Shown piece by piece: positions 40,472-54,545 of a stretch of 64,000 nucleotides of DNA. The notes beneath the pieces were generated by a model. The model made no database searches. It was given only the letters and a program-made list of their open reading frames with translations, and had not been told where the DNA came from. The position numbers and the translations under genes were made by a program. Source of the stretch: Temnopleurus reevesii (Eukaryota > Echinodermata > Echinoidea > Temnopleuroida > Temnopleuridae); the NCBI GenBank assembly GCA_036244855.1, contig BQKZ01001817.1:14813-78812 (forward strand), written 5' to 3'. The first letter of the stretch is position 1, and each line of letters starts with the position of its first letter.

Positions 40472-41920
40472 GGAAAGAGGAACGGAGAAGGGAGGAAGGA
40501 GTAAGAGTTCAAGGAGTTAGAAATAGGAATGATGATTTATGCAAAGGTTCTGTAATTCAACTTAAGTTTATTTCACTATTTACCAGTAATAAAAAAATAT
40601 GTAAAATCAGAATTCAGACAAATTGCTTATTCATAGGACCAAATGCCAATATTTTTCAAAAGTTCAGAATTTCTTTTAGGTTTTTTGGACAAGAGGGATC
40701 AACCCATTGCACCTACCATGGTGTAAACAATTATTGTGGAACTGTCATACTAAAAATAACAACCCTTCTGGTACTGATACAATATTTAGTTCAAATAAAT
40801 TGTGCCGTCCTTTCATTTGCTTGCCATTGACATAGTGCTAAAGCAGTTCAAACGGAGGTGGAGGGGATGGAGTTGAGTACATTTAAGAGGAAATCTTTTG
40901 TCACCTAATGGTGAAGTGTTTGAATTTGTCACTATCATCATTATAAAGAGGACAATGTTGAACTCGGTATGAACTCTCTGATGCACCTCGTCAATGAATG
41001 CTGATATTAAAATGTGAGACTGATTGAAAATAAATCGCTATGCAATTATCCAAATTGAGGATCTGGGGATGTGCAGTAAATTTAGGGAATTTTTTTTTTA
41101 AAATGCAATCTGAATGGAAAGTCCTTGAGATATAGCAATGTCAGGTCGCTCGCTAAATAAAATTAATTTGATGTGAAGTGTTTATCGACAGAATACCCAT
41201 TGTTTTATGACCATGTACATGTACATGTTGGGTCCGTGTTCTGACAGATGGCAAGTTTTACCGGAGGGTTTGAAAACATTCCCAAGTTTCAGATATTTTT
41301 TCCGTCTTCAAGAACATAACCCATGTCGCCTTCCTCACTTTCTCTCTTTGCATGAAACATGTACCTTTCCGACCAGCCATGGCCATGATCAATCTCACAA
41401 TGCACCACCTGTGTAACATTCCTGCTTTGACCACCTGAACCCTGAAAACTAAAGATGATCTGCTCTAAATTTAGTTTCTTTTTTTCTTGAGAAGCTTGTC
41501 TTGTAACTTGATGCTGTGTTGTACATGTGATGGAGGAGCTGGATAGTCTTCAAGACCAAACTCAGTCCAAGTTGATAGTTTATTTTTGATTACCACTGGG
41601 ACGAAATACACTGTACTTCTAGAAAGGAAGTCTAATCAGAGCTGTTGAGAGTTCTTTGGAGCAGTAAGGATTTGGGCTAGTATTCAGCTCCAGACTCAGA
41701 TGCTTCTACTAGTAGTGCAGAAAGATGGATAAGCTTCATTGATGGGGTTTGTGATATAGACTAGGTAATGGGAATACTCTAGTATCTCGTCCAATGAAAT
41801 CAATCCGTGGCCCTCCCAAATGTGAAACAAGATCTGGGATGGCCAGTCAAATTCTTGAGTCTGTGCAAACTGATGAACCTAATTGGATTATTTGATACTC
41901 GCTAATCCAGGGGGAAATCA

Positions 41921-42412
41921 ATGCCCCTTGACGGCATCATCCTATTGTCATTCTCACCCTCTCCATCTTGTTCTCATCCTAACTTTCTCCTCTTTCTGTT
42001 TTCCCTTTATTTTTATTTTCCACATTTATCTTGCAATCTCTCTCTTTTTGTTCTAGTTCAATCTATTTCTACTTTATATCTGTCGTGTTTTCGTCACAGC
42101 CTACTTTTTGCTTCCGCAACCATTCATTCCTTCTATTAATTCTCTTCCCTCGTCATCCTTTCTAGCATACATATATCCTTGCGAGTATAAACCTGCTCCA
42201 TTCTCCCTCCTTTCCCCCTCCATCACTCTCTCTCTCTCTCTCTCCCTCCATCATCCTCTCTGTCCATCCCTTTTATTTGTTTTGTTTCCTTTTTCTCTTC
42301 ATTTTGATATTCACTCATATCTGTCTTCCCATTCTCTTTCTCCCTTTCTCTCCTTCTGTCTCCACTTGCTCACCCCAATTTGCTTTTCCCCATTTCTCTT
42401 GACATGTCTGTG
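41921..42412. repeat. Long polypyrimidine (CT-rich) tract
   Basis: About 490 bp strongly biased to C and T on the + strand, containing a (CT)n core at about 42228-42245 and CTCC, TTTCTC and CCCTC words throughout. A similar 250-bp tract lies at about 51200-51450. These are degenerate microsatellite DNA; the overlapping open frames encode Ser/Leu/Phe/Pro-rich peptides of no recognisable family. Confidence 0.7.
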
Positions 42413-44266
42413 TAAGCAGTGGCTGGGTCCATGGTGTTAAGCTACCTCTATTTGGGGAAAGCCCCTGGGGGTTTAAGCTGTCCTCAAAATGTCAACATTT
42501 CAGGTCATGGTTTGGGCAATGGCTCCTCACCACCAAGCTCACACTGACAGACAGACAGAGTGCTGTAAGCCTGTAACCAAACTCTCTGAGCAAGGTGTTA
42601 CATTCCTCTACAGGTCCCTTTAATATGCTTATAGGATGAACTTTTTTCTCTGCACAGACTAAGTAGATTCCCCTGTACTCATATTTTCGGAGAGGCCAAA
42701 TCAGCGGCATAGTCTCTGAGTTCTTGAAAATTCTGGTTGTTGCGAAAATCAGTAAAAATGTTTGATGAGAGTGTATTGAATATTGGGACTGTTTGCCTTG
42801 GACACGAGGCAGAACAATATTACACACTATTAAAATATATCAAAATTTGTTGCTTTATTGTGCCGCATATCTTTGTAAGTGGAGCAAAATTTCTGTTCAC
42901 ACAATATATGTATGGTCAAAGCCTTTTGTATTCCTTGGTATGTAACCTTTCATATTCTGTAGTATAGGGCCTTGTTTATTTATGGAACCACATTTAATGG
43001 GGACTGCTCTCAGGCAGGGGGAAAAAGGTTTCTTGACTGGCCCCAAAAGCAAAGTGCTGTGGTATTATGTGTTGACAGGGTCACAGAAAAGGAATGTGAC
43101 ATGGGAATTCATAGAAGAATGTTAACCATTCATACTGACAACGGTCTATTGTAGTGAACAATTTCTCTTGTGTTGAATAGTCTTTTCAATTTTTTCTTTA
43201 TAAATGTTGCAACATTGAAATGGTAAATACATTCAAAGTGGATTTAAATATTATTGAAGTGTTAATAATGTGGTGTAGTCTATATCTTTTCTCATAAGTT
43301 GTTCTTCCTGTATGGACCAACAATTATGTTAATTCTTGTTTGAACCTAGAGTAGGTAGATACTATTGCAAGACAAAAATATGGCAGAATTTATCTCACAT
43401 TTACATGCGCATGAGTTCTGAAAAGATTCATTTTTGTGTGAAACTGAATTGCGATACAAGTATAAACTATAATTTATACATTGATGCATATACAAGAGGC
43501 CTCCTATACTTTTACTATATTTTTTAAGACTTGGCTATTCACATAACCTTTAGTTTCATGCAATCCGTGCATCTTATAATCTGATGTTGCAAACATAGTA
43601 ATAGTCAGTTTTTTTTCTTTTTGAAAGTAATGGTCTGTGACCCCTTGATTGTGTCACGTGTAGAAGAGGCAAATTTTAAGAACTTCAGTGTAAAGTCAAA
43701 TTAGAGACATGAACACTTAACTGACTGACATCAGACAAGCCTAATGCAAGTATGAAATTAAACTTCAATTGCTGCACAGATGATGAGATTGGTGAAAAGA
43801 GTTTCCAGGACTGAGCAAATCAACAAATCTAATCAGTCAATACACTCTATTAATCCCAAAATTATCTTTATTTTATTTGCTTGTTTGTCAAAAAATGGAG
43901 GTTATAGTCATGAGTGATCGCCAAAGAAGAATACCTGTCTCTGTATGGCAGTGAATGCCATTTGACCCTAAAAATAATTCCAGTTTAGAGAGGTTGGGCC
44001 CTTTGAAATAGTGGATGAGATTGTTATGGGCTAAGCTTCGCTTGTAAATCAAAATAGGATCAGTGAACTATGGCATTCCTGTTCTGCAATTGATGGGTAT
44101 TAGCCCCTGGTTTATGATTCCAACCAGGTTTTTACTTTTTTCTCTTGTTTTGCTGTATTTTTTCTTTCCTTTGGGGAGTAGAAAATGAGAAATTTTCAAG
44201 CATTTTTAGGTTTTTATGATGGACATCAGGACATAATTTTAAGCCTGGCTTTTCCTTATTTTTTGT

Positions 44267-44379
44267 GATGATGGTAATGATGATGATGATGATCTGATGA
44301 TCTGGTAATGATGATGATGATGAGGATGATGATGATTATGATGTAGATTATGCTAATGGTGTTGATGTTGTTGATGATT
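44267..44379. repeat. (GAT)n trinucleotide repeat
   Basis: An imperfect GAT array with GGTAAT, CTGATGATCTG, TAGATTA and GTT interruptions, in intron 2. Confidence 0.85.
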
Positions 44380-45376
44380 AAAAATGGTCTTATTCCTGTC
44401 TTCCACATACCCTAAAATGTTCTGACGTGCTTACAGACACAAAACTGTATCAATGAACTGCAGTTTTGATACCTAAAACAGAGTGTTTTCTTCCAAGCAT
44501 CTTGAATGTATTTGGCCTCATAATTTATGAATTGGCAGACCGCGATTAACTTAGGATATGATATTGTGAAGTGCCATCTGTATGTAAATTGGATTACAGT
44601 CCTTCACTTTACCAGGTAAATTATTTGTATTGATCTGGAACAGTTGATCCAATGAAAATGTTCTTCCTTTTTACACTACAGTTGGCTGATTTTGCTCAAA
44701 GTTTCACAGTTTGTACATCCATTTTTTTTTCATTCAATGAGAACATGGCAATTTGAGGGGTTGGTTCCCCTTTAACAAGGCTATTTACTTAAATGTGCAT
44801 GATGTGTCATGAGCATGATGATAGAAGGGATTGCATCTGCAAACAGTGCTATATTGACTGTACTCTGCTACCATGGTTACCCATGTAACTACTCAAGTGG
44901 AAGAACAGTTTACAGACTGTAGACTTCATCAAACTCGCCATTGTTCTACCATTTTATTTAATTTACATGCATACTATCATTTTTTTTTCAGATATAATTA
45001 ATTGTGAGATAATGTCTAGTTTAGTTATCTATATATTTTTTTATTTTAGGGCATTAACGCTGCCAAGATCTCTAATGCATGGGAATGTCCTAGGCCAACA
45101 CTTGGCGAACATGTAGATGATGAAAAGCATACTCATTTAAACTAAATTTGAGGATTATTGTAAGGTTTGCAAATTGTACAAATCTGACAGAAACTTCATG
45201 TAAGAGGTGTGCAGAATAGGAAAATGAAGAGCATACACAGATACAGGGGTCCTTTTCCCCTCATGTTTCAGACCATTGATGGAGAGTGAAGACCCTTCCT
45301 TTTATTTTGCCTGTCAAGTAATCTTATTATATATACCTGAATATGCCACCAAGGGTTTTGCAATTTTGTTCTCTAA

Positions 45377-45460
45377 AGTTCAGTTCAGTTCAGTTCGACT
45401 TTATTTTCCATCAATCATAAAAATCAAATACAATGATATTTACAATGTAAAAAAAAACAT
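45377..45460 (-). mobile_element. LINE-like 3' tail fragment, minus orientation
   Basis: Four perfect AGTTC units (45377-45396) are followed by GACTTTATTTTCCATCAATC and then an AT-rich tail. Read on the - strand, this is ...GATGGAAAATAAAGTC then (GAACT)n: an AATAAA-type end followed by a short tandem 3' repeat, the arrangement seen at the 3' ends of several invertebrate non-LTR retrotransposons. No reverse-transcriptase coding sequence is attached, so it would be a severely 5'-truncated copy. This is inference from end structure only. Confidence 0.4.
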
Positions 45461-48400
45461 GTTAAATAAATAAATCTGTGTAAAGCTATCATATTTAATG
45501 ACATCCATGGCTACAACAAAATTATTTGAAAATGGAAGCAGCTGACAGACCTATGTAGGCCTACTACTCATTTCTCCAGGGTCTGCAATGTTGACCTGTG
45601 GTAACTGAAGTTTCCTTTACATATCCCTGTCATACAAGTCATCATGACAACACAGAGAACCTGATTGTAGTTTCTATACTCTCTGATCTCTATACCATAT
45701 CAATGTACCAGAGGTTTGTGGCCCCTGAGCCCTGATCATGTTATGTAATCTCCATATCCTAAGATAATGATGATAAAATGATGTATTGATCAATGGAAAT
45801 CTATTTATCTGACCTTTATTCAAAAGCTGTCACCCTCCTCCGAACGATTCCTGCGCTTGGAAGATGTTTTTTCCCCTCCAGTGTAGGGGTAGCAATGTTT
45901 TTGGTTGTCAGGGTTTCATGTTGATATTTTTCTTTTATGTTCTCATATGCATGGTAATTAGGTCTTAATTTTTTTCCACTGAGAGTGAGGAGTACTTTAG
46001 AAAGCCTTTCCTTTATGTATGTTACAGCTTTGTTGATTCATTTCTCCTCATGCTACTGCTAGGACTTTCACCAAATATTGAATAAATTCATATCACATCA
46101 AATACAAATAGTCTTATTTTGCTATGAATACTTGCACCCAACTATGTTGTTTATCATGACGCATATCCTATATAATCAGAAAAATAGTGTCATGGGAATA
46201 GATATTTCATACAAATATGATTAAACTTTCAGGGAATGATCCCTATACATAAAGTATAAGTAGCTCTTGTATCTTCACTGAATGGTAGTTTTAATGATGA
46301 TGGAATGAACGAAAGAGTGGTATGTCGTGAGTCTGCCCTCAGCGTGTGTTTCCATATGGTTTTACTCTCTCTCAATCTTGTATTCCTCACCCCTGTCTGT
46401 CAATGCAAGTGACAGATTTAAAGGGTCACCATTATAACAAGCTCTACATACCACATATATCACATCTTCATATTTGTTTGGTTGTCATTCACATTAATTT
46501 CTCTCAAGATCTTGTGTATGGCAGTTGATTTGGAGGTTCTACGACCTCTTTTGTTCGCCGGCCCTCAAACAAATTAGATACTGCATGATGCCCTTATAAG
46601 TCATAGGATCTCATTTGTTTAGAGGAGGGGGTATGGTTCTTTGATTCATAAATCTGATGATTTATTATGGTATTGATGAAAGGGAACTACTATAGTTATT
46701 TTTCATGCCTATAGTTTCAGTATGGGCCAATCAATGGGCATGGGTAATGCATGCTAGACGAATAGTATCACATACCAAACATTCCTCAAATTACCTCGTT
46801 TTTACAGCCCATTTGGGGTACACTTGAGATCCATATTTCATTTACAGCTCTTTCTCCTTTCAACAAATTTTTTCAGGACAAGATTTTCTGATAATGCAGA
46901 CAAGTTGGGCTTATTTTAAATTAGCATTACTGTATTCTTTTATATTTGTTTATAATCACCAACATGAATTACACTGTGTCATGTTTAACACGATGTTGAA
47001 AGAAAATCGTTCTCTTTGACGATTTCCCTTTTGCGATTTGCTGTGCAAAGTCTGTATCGTACTGTGTCACTTCCTATCTCAAAGGGGAAGTCTATCCGGA
47101 TCACACAAAGCTGAAGGTGAAATCTGATAACAGAACTTTAAAGGTGAAAAGTGTTCTGATCATGCGTTCAGATTGAGAAGGGCATTCTTTACTGGCAGTA
47201 AAGCAACCTAATTTGGTTACAGAAAAAGTTTTGTATTTGTTTAATTGATAAAAATTCAGACAAGAATGCCTATATGTTTTAAAAGTAGGCATATTGACTG
47301 ACCAAACAAAGTTGCAATAGACAAATATTGTGTGGGTGTATAGCTTCACCTTCTTTGAAGGGTTGTTTTCATTAAAAATGAACGATTTCATGATAGCATT
47401 TCAATTCTACTGACACTAAGAATTTATTACGAATATGTTGAATGTTTACAAGTAGATACATCTTTCTCAGAATTACATAAGCCTAATGTTCCAAGTTTTT
47501 CTTTAAAAATGTTATTGATTGAAAACAAATTTGTTGCGATGTTCCAATCCTCTTGCGGTTTATCTTTTTTCACTAAACTTTGGCATCACAACACATTCTT
47601 TTTCATCTGTCATTCATGTAAATATGTCTGATACAAGTTTTTTTTCTGAGATAATAGGTCGTACATAAGATATATATTTCATTGAATTCTATTATTTCAT
47701 CCATTCCAATGCCCCATGCAAGAATATCAGATCAACCTTTGGCTGAAAATCATAAATCTCTGGGTTATTGAACTTCCTTTTTCATTTTCATTTCCTCTTC
47801 CTATAGAAAGAGGGGATGTTTGCAACATATAAATTTACAATGATTCGTTACTCCACATGACTTCATAATGTTTTCTGCAATTTATGTTCTCACATCAAGA
47901 TATTCTTATGTTATACAGATTTGAATTAAACCATAATTCTACTTTTGATAGAGCCATTTTTTGAAAGTATCAAATATTTATGCTAGATTACCTTTCGAGA
48001 TTGAGGCATAGAACATAGTCATTTTATAAATTGGTAACTTTATAGAAAATGTAAGCATCAATCTTTTGTGTTTGTGTGAATAGATTTGCACTGCAATGTT
48101 CTGAGGGCATTGTGTTTGCACACTGTAAATGTGTAAGAAGATTGAAAGGGAACACTGCAATAATGATTAGCAATGCAAATACATTTGGAATGCATATCAG
48201 AATTAACAAGATTTCATGCTGTGTTAATTTTTCACTATTAACCTTCAAGTCCATTTAGGGATTACATGTAGAATTGGCCAATGATTTGTTTCATTATATG
48301 TAGAAAAAAATACTTGCTGTTCAGTAAGTTCAGATATGATTTCCATGTACCATATATTGCTACAGGGAGGCTTGAAACAGATATGCAGAAATAAAGGAAG

Positions 48401-50997
48401 TGTGTTACATTTATTTTTCTGTAGGAGTATGTTAAAAATTTGGAGAGGAAGTGTCTACCACAAACAGATTACTTTGCAAAAGGGTTAGGATTCCAGGGTG
48501 TGTGTCCGGATATGAATTTCCTTTTTATGAAATTAGTGATGTTCATGTTTTTATCAAGTTGCATGCATTCAGCCCCTTTTAAAATACATACAATCTCATA
48601 AAATGTTAACGAAATATCAACAGTTTACACATTGTAGAACTGTGATATGAATTAGACATTTCATACTGCACATCATAGTGTACTACTACTAGTGTAATAA
48701 AATTTTACCATTTCTTTATGACCACTAATACACTAGTACAATGTCATTTAAGTACTCCAACCTTTAATTGACAATGGAATAACTGGTACTTAACCATAGG
48801 TCTGACTAATATGTGTCACGTGCATCTAGGGCAATACATAACTTGTAGAACGATCTGGAGATAACGAAGCCCACGCTAACGGACTTTCATAGCTAATTGG
48901 ATAAACATGCATTATTACATTGACTGGGAATTGGAGGAGTTCATATTGAACACTTAATCCCAGGCTATTCTTATTTGCATTGAAAATTCCCATCTCCAAG
49001 ATTTAAAGGCAAGGCAATTGCTGACAGTTTAAGAACATAGATGTAATTAATTATTTGGAACTATCAGGCAAACTTGTCATTTTTTCCCTGTAGTGTTTTT
49101 ACAAACGTTAGCAAAATTATAATCAGGGTTTTATTTTTCTAGCAGTCCTATCCATTTTATATTTTCCTGCATGATATAGCACATACAACATTAATTGTAC
49201 TAGAATATTCCTCAATTCAAATCATTTTAAAGAATTGTCTTAGTAAGTTTATGATTAATACTACTATGTTTTTTCGATGTATTGATTTTACAATGTAAAA
49301 AGGAACCTGTGTAAAGGGAGTAATCAATCTCTTATCTTTTCAAGACATCAAATATTTGCGTTTATCGATGATGTCATTTCTTTACCCAAGCGTTGTTCGT
49401 TCTGGCATGTTTAATCAGTGCTTGTTCGTGGACTCAGTTTTTGCTTTGATGCCAATCTGCATCCAGAACATGAATATTGTTTCAAGAAAATTCTTCCAAT
49501 AGCTGTCCAAAGTTATGGCTAGTCCAATGAAGGGATTAATATTCCTAGACATCATCATTAGTTAAAGTTTAAAAACAAAACTATGCCTAGCCATATGAGA
49601 GCATGTATATAGAAGGAAAATGAGCATTAATTTAGTGCATGCTTGTCGTTAGAAGATGATTTATTTGTTGATACATGTATTGGTAATTTATGGGACATGA
49701 CTATTTCCAGGTATTAACTCCTTACACTGCTGCAGTTCGCCTATAGTTTGAAGAGTCTTGTATAGGAAAAAAAAATTGTTTGGTTTTTCAAAGAGGGTGA
49801 TTTAAAGAAAAAAAATCTGAGATCATTTCAGTTTCAGAGTAGGCAATGGTATAGGCTTGGTGTTGTCCGACGGGTTTTTTCACATGGGAAATAGTAAGAA
49901 AAAAAATCATGGGAACATTTCCTCATTGTGTATGGCACTTCAGATGCTTATATTGGAATGGGGTCCAGAAGTTGAAGTGTCTTGGTGTCATTCTGCATAC
50001 CTGAGAAAATTTACAGCATGTATATCTTTTGGCCAATTTATTTTCTGCTTTTTCTTGGGGATTAGATTTTGATTACTTGTTGATATAAATACTACATGCC
50101 ATTATTATTGCAATGTATAAATAAGAAAATTAGAATTATATCATGCTCTTCTCTAAACTACATTCTTACAGTCTTATATGTTTACATTCATACATGTACA
50201 GCTCCAGTGGTTCCATATACCACTTTCATTAAATCCATGTCTGTCACAGATTTTTATTTGCCCTTGACAAATACATATGTTTGAACATGGAAAATAGAAA
50301 AGGAAGCAGCAATATGTCATGGGCAAAAATAAGTCGTGCAATCAGTACAGTCTGACTTTTTCATTGCCTTATTAAGACTTCCACGAACAGCATATTTCAC
50401 AATCGTCAGTGACGTAACCCAGATTTTAATGAATTAATCTTTAGGGACAAACAGGAACAAGGAATCAACCAGTCTGAAAATGTGCCAAATCTACCGAGAA
50501 AGAGAGAAGGAAAGGAATGAAAATGTGTGATATTGCCTTGGGAAAATGAAAAAAGTACTTGCATGGTTCATTATATCCTAGTCTCTGTGAAAGGCTGGAA
50601 ATAATGAGAAGATAGAAAGATGAAAGTTGCAAAATTGTCTCATGGGATTCGTTTGAAGGCAATACGACTGTAGCCTTTGTAAAACTCAAGATGATCACAA
50701 ATAAATTCTAAAATTGAAGAGATGAGAGTACACTCGCATTTTTAGTAGGGAGTGTTTGTTCAAGCATGTTTTATTCAGATAACCAAATCAGTAGATTCCT
50801 GGCACTAATGATGTGATTTAGTTCTTAATCACCTTCATGTTTGTGTGTCAAAATTCATCAAACTGCCCAAAACAACAAAGAAATTCTGTCTGTATCAGAA
50901 TGCCAGTCATTTCAATTGACCAAATTACATTCATATTACTAGATAAGCCTTCGGCTTTCATGCGATATCCTTGTCATTGTATTTTTCTTGCATTATG

Positions 50998-51046
50998 ACA
51001 AATCAAATCAAATCAAATCAAATCAAATCAAATCAAATCAAATCAG
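50998..51046. repeat. (AAATC)n pentanucleotide repeat
   Basis: About nine consecutive AAATC units ending CAGATCATG. It is nearly perfect, in intron 2. Confidence 0.92.
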
Positions 51047-54000
51047 ATCATGATTAATAATTCCAAATACCTAATAATTTACCATTCTCTGTAAATTCGT
51101 TTAGAGATTGACAGGTTAAAAAAGAAAGTCAACAGGAAACAAAATATATTGTTCTATGGCTATCTAATGAAGATTGGAACATACTACTTGGGGAAGATCT
51201 CTTTCTCTTTCTATTGCACTCTCTCTCTTTTTCTCTTCCCCTCTCTATTTCTCACTCCCTCTTTCTCTCCATCCTCTTCCCTTTGTATGACCTCTCTCAT
51301 TATCTCATTTTAATTTTGTTGTCCCTCTTCTAATTTCTCCTTTCTTCCTTCTCCTTGCGGATTTCCTTTGCTTGTAACCTCCTTCCATTTTTCTCTTCTA
51401 GAGTTTTCTTTACCTCAATCTCTCTTACACTCTCTCTTTCTGGTTACATCTTACTATGATACATATAATGGCAAAATAGTAATTTGCATATATTTGATTA
51501 GTTAATCCCTTTAATGATATTCGTCAGGATGGGAAGCCTGGTGATGAGACTAGTGCAAAGTTTCCTGCTGTTAATCTAATGATCAAGGTCATTCTCACCA
51601 AACAGGATTTCTTTCATAAAACATTCGTCAAAAGCAGCTCTATTCACGAATGTAGCAATATTATGCTTGCTTGCACTTGTCTGCCAATGCACATTCGGTG
51701 GATTTATTTTTCATGTTGGATTGGCTGTACTCTGAAAAGCAGACTAGTTTTAGACCAAGGGGCATTCAGCAGAATTGTCTGTAATTTTCATTTTGAGCTG
51801 CTGAAATCATTGATTCTGTTGTTAGCCACGAGCAAGAACTCACTGGCAAGACTTGTTGATAAACAGTTATTCAGACTGTATGATCCAGCAGTGTGTCATA
51901 AATTGATTTAATGTGATTCTTTAACCAATGCATTCCATTTAGACGACGCTGACATGGAAAATGCATGGACGCCTATTGTAATTTCAGGACCATAATCGAG
52001 CAATTTCTCAAATTGTCTGCTTTAAAAAAAAAGCATAACAATTAATAGCAAGCTAGGTTAAACCATGTGAGAAAGTAGATGTGTGACTTGGCATATGAGT
52101 ATGCAGCATGAATGATAGATTTGATCATTTTGAAGGCCATTTATGCATAGTAATTATAATGGGTAGAATAGTAATGTAATAAAAATGCTACATTTATTCT
52201 CCATTTGAATTGTGCTTTAGAGATGACCAAGGTCGGCTCACCGAAAGCATAGCTGGCCTCAAACTATGACACACTATTCATTGATTCTCGGGAGTTGTTT
52301 GTCAGGCATGAGCCGATAGTGCTCGCTCGCCTGCAAGCCTGCAAGGCTAGGATCTAAAAGGAGAAGAGTGGAGAGAGAGGGAGATGGAGCTTTCTCTCCT
52401 CTTCCATTCTAATTTCATAGTGTGATGCACACTGTGCGTGTGCTTGTATTGATTGAATTGTTTGATTATATACTTAATTCCATCCGTGGTACTTCCATAG
52501 AAGGTCATGACAACCTTAACCTAAGGGCAAGTTCATATGAACACACTCAGATTTATATCTCACTGCTTGCCTTGTACAACTTTATTGATTTGCTACAGCT
52601 TAAGATGGCCCGTCTGATTTATATGTTCCCCCGCCTCATTCTTATCTTGCGAATTCTGCCTCACGATTTTACCTGCTTAGCTTTTTATCCTTGTTAAATC
52701 ACGGATCAGTGGGTCTGAAAGCGTAGACTAGCTACAGACAAGCACTCAAAAACAAGAGACGATTGACGAAAATAGTAATTGCCCTGAAACGTGTCTCAAA
52801 TCACAGTGCCATTTTCTGGCTGCCATGGAGGATGCTAAATTGAGGTTAGATTGAGAGAGGTAGCAAGCCAGACATAGACACAAACAGATCTGAAACACTA
52901 TATTCCTAACCATCAGCTAGACATGCTGAATATTTAATGAAGATGTGCATTCAAGTTTATATTCCCTCAAAGAACCACGAAAATATGGTAGAATGCAATG
53001 TTTCGTTGGTGTTCCATCATAGTCTGTTGGCAGGAATAACATTGATAATTTAGTATTATTATGTGTACTTTCTGAGGGGTGGTACTGTTATGTAATGAAA
53101 GGTGTCGTCCATATATTTATAAACACATCTGAAGTCAATGTTTTTCATTGCAAATGTACCAAGATCCTTTTAATTTATGTGCTGAGTAATAAAGTTTCTT
53201 TGACAAGATGCTGTGAGGAATTGCATCCTGTTTTTCCCCCCAATTTGTGTTTTAATTTCCTCCATATTGACCATCAAGCATCCATTAAAGTCAACGTACA
53301 AACATGTATCATGGTACGAGCTGAAGGAAGTGCAAATTCAAAGAAAGCTTTTAGCGCAAGTGGAGGAGAAAAAGTGTATTGTTGTCTTCCATAAGTGTAT
53401 AGTATGAGAATGTGTGCATGTATGATAATAATATTGATATGATAGCGTATGATTGGCCTTGAGTCTGGATTGAACCTGGAATGAAGCGAAGTTGCATGGA
53501 TGAGTTATTTTGTAGTGATGAGTCCAGGGTTTCTCTGCATGCAGGCTGTGGTAGGCCCTGGCAGGCCCTGGCAGGGAGGTGCAGTCAGGCTAGAAGTAAT
53601 ATTTCTCTACCGTTAATGCCTTGTTAAGCATTTCATGCTCTTCTTCATTCTGACCCATCAAATCCCGCCTGGCATTGAATTATTCATTGCACCAACATCA
53701 GGGCCCTGTTTTATGACCACATCATGCACGCAATTCTCAATATAAGCTACTGAAATCACTGTTTTTGATTGGCTGAGAGCGTAGAGTCGTAGACAAGTAA
53801 TGATGATGAAAATCTCCTCAGTAAACTTTGCTGCAAGCCAAGGCTAGCTCGTGAGCTTTTCTGAGATAGGTTGAGAAATCAAAACAGTCATAAATAGACA
53901 ATATGGCCGACATTGGAGTGAAAGAGCCAGCATGTTTGAGATACATTAATCCTTGCCAATGTCTTGATAGAAACGTCCGCAATGCCAGCAATAAATTCTC

Positions 54001-54305
54001 TATGACTTTGGTGTTGGATTAAACAATGTGTATTTATATTTAAAAATTACTTCTTTCTTGTTCACTTGTTTTATTATCATTTGACTTTTCCCCACCCATA
54101 CTCCTCTGTTTGTTCTTGATATGTAGCGGTCATGCAGTGTAGTTCTTCATTTGGAACTGATGCCAAAAGCTACAAGAGGAATGCTGTACAGGTGCATACT
54201 CTTAATAAAATATTCTAATGTTGCACCTGTATATCTGTGTATAATTACTGTAAAATGATACTTCTGCCATTTAAAGGAAGTATTAGTGATCATTAATGAT
54301 TATGA

Positions 54306-54545
<240 letters not shown>

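Noticed and set aside
40357..40830. 157-codon plus-strand open frame, Glu/Arg-rich
   Set aside because: The charged N-terminal half is a translation of the purine-rich tandem repeat, and the rest has no recognised similarity.
50998..51046. CRISPR-like repeat array
   Set aside because: The repeats are contiguous 5-mers without spacers. This is a microsatellite, and the genome is eukaryotic.
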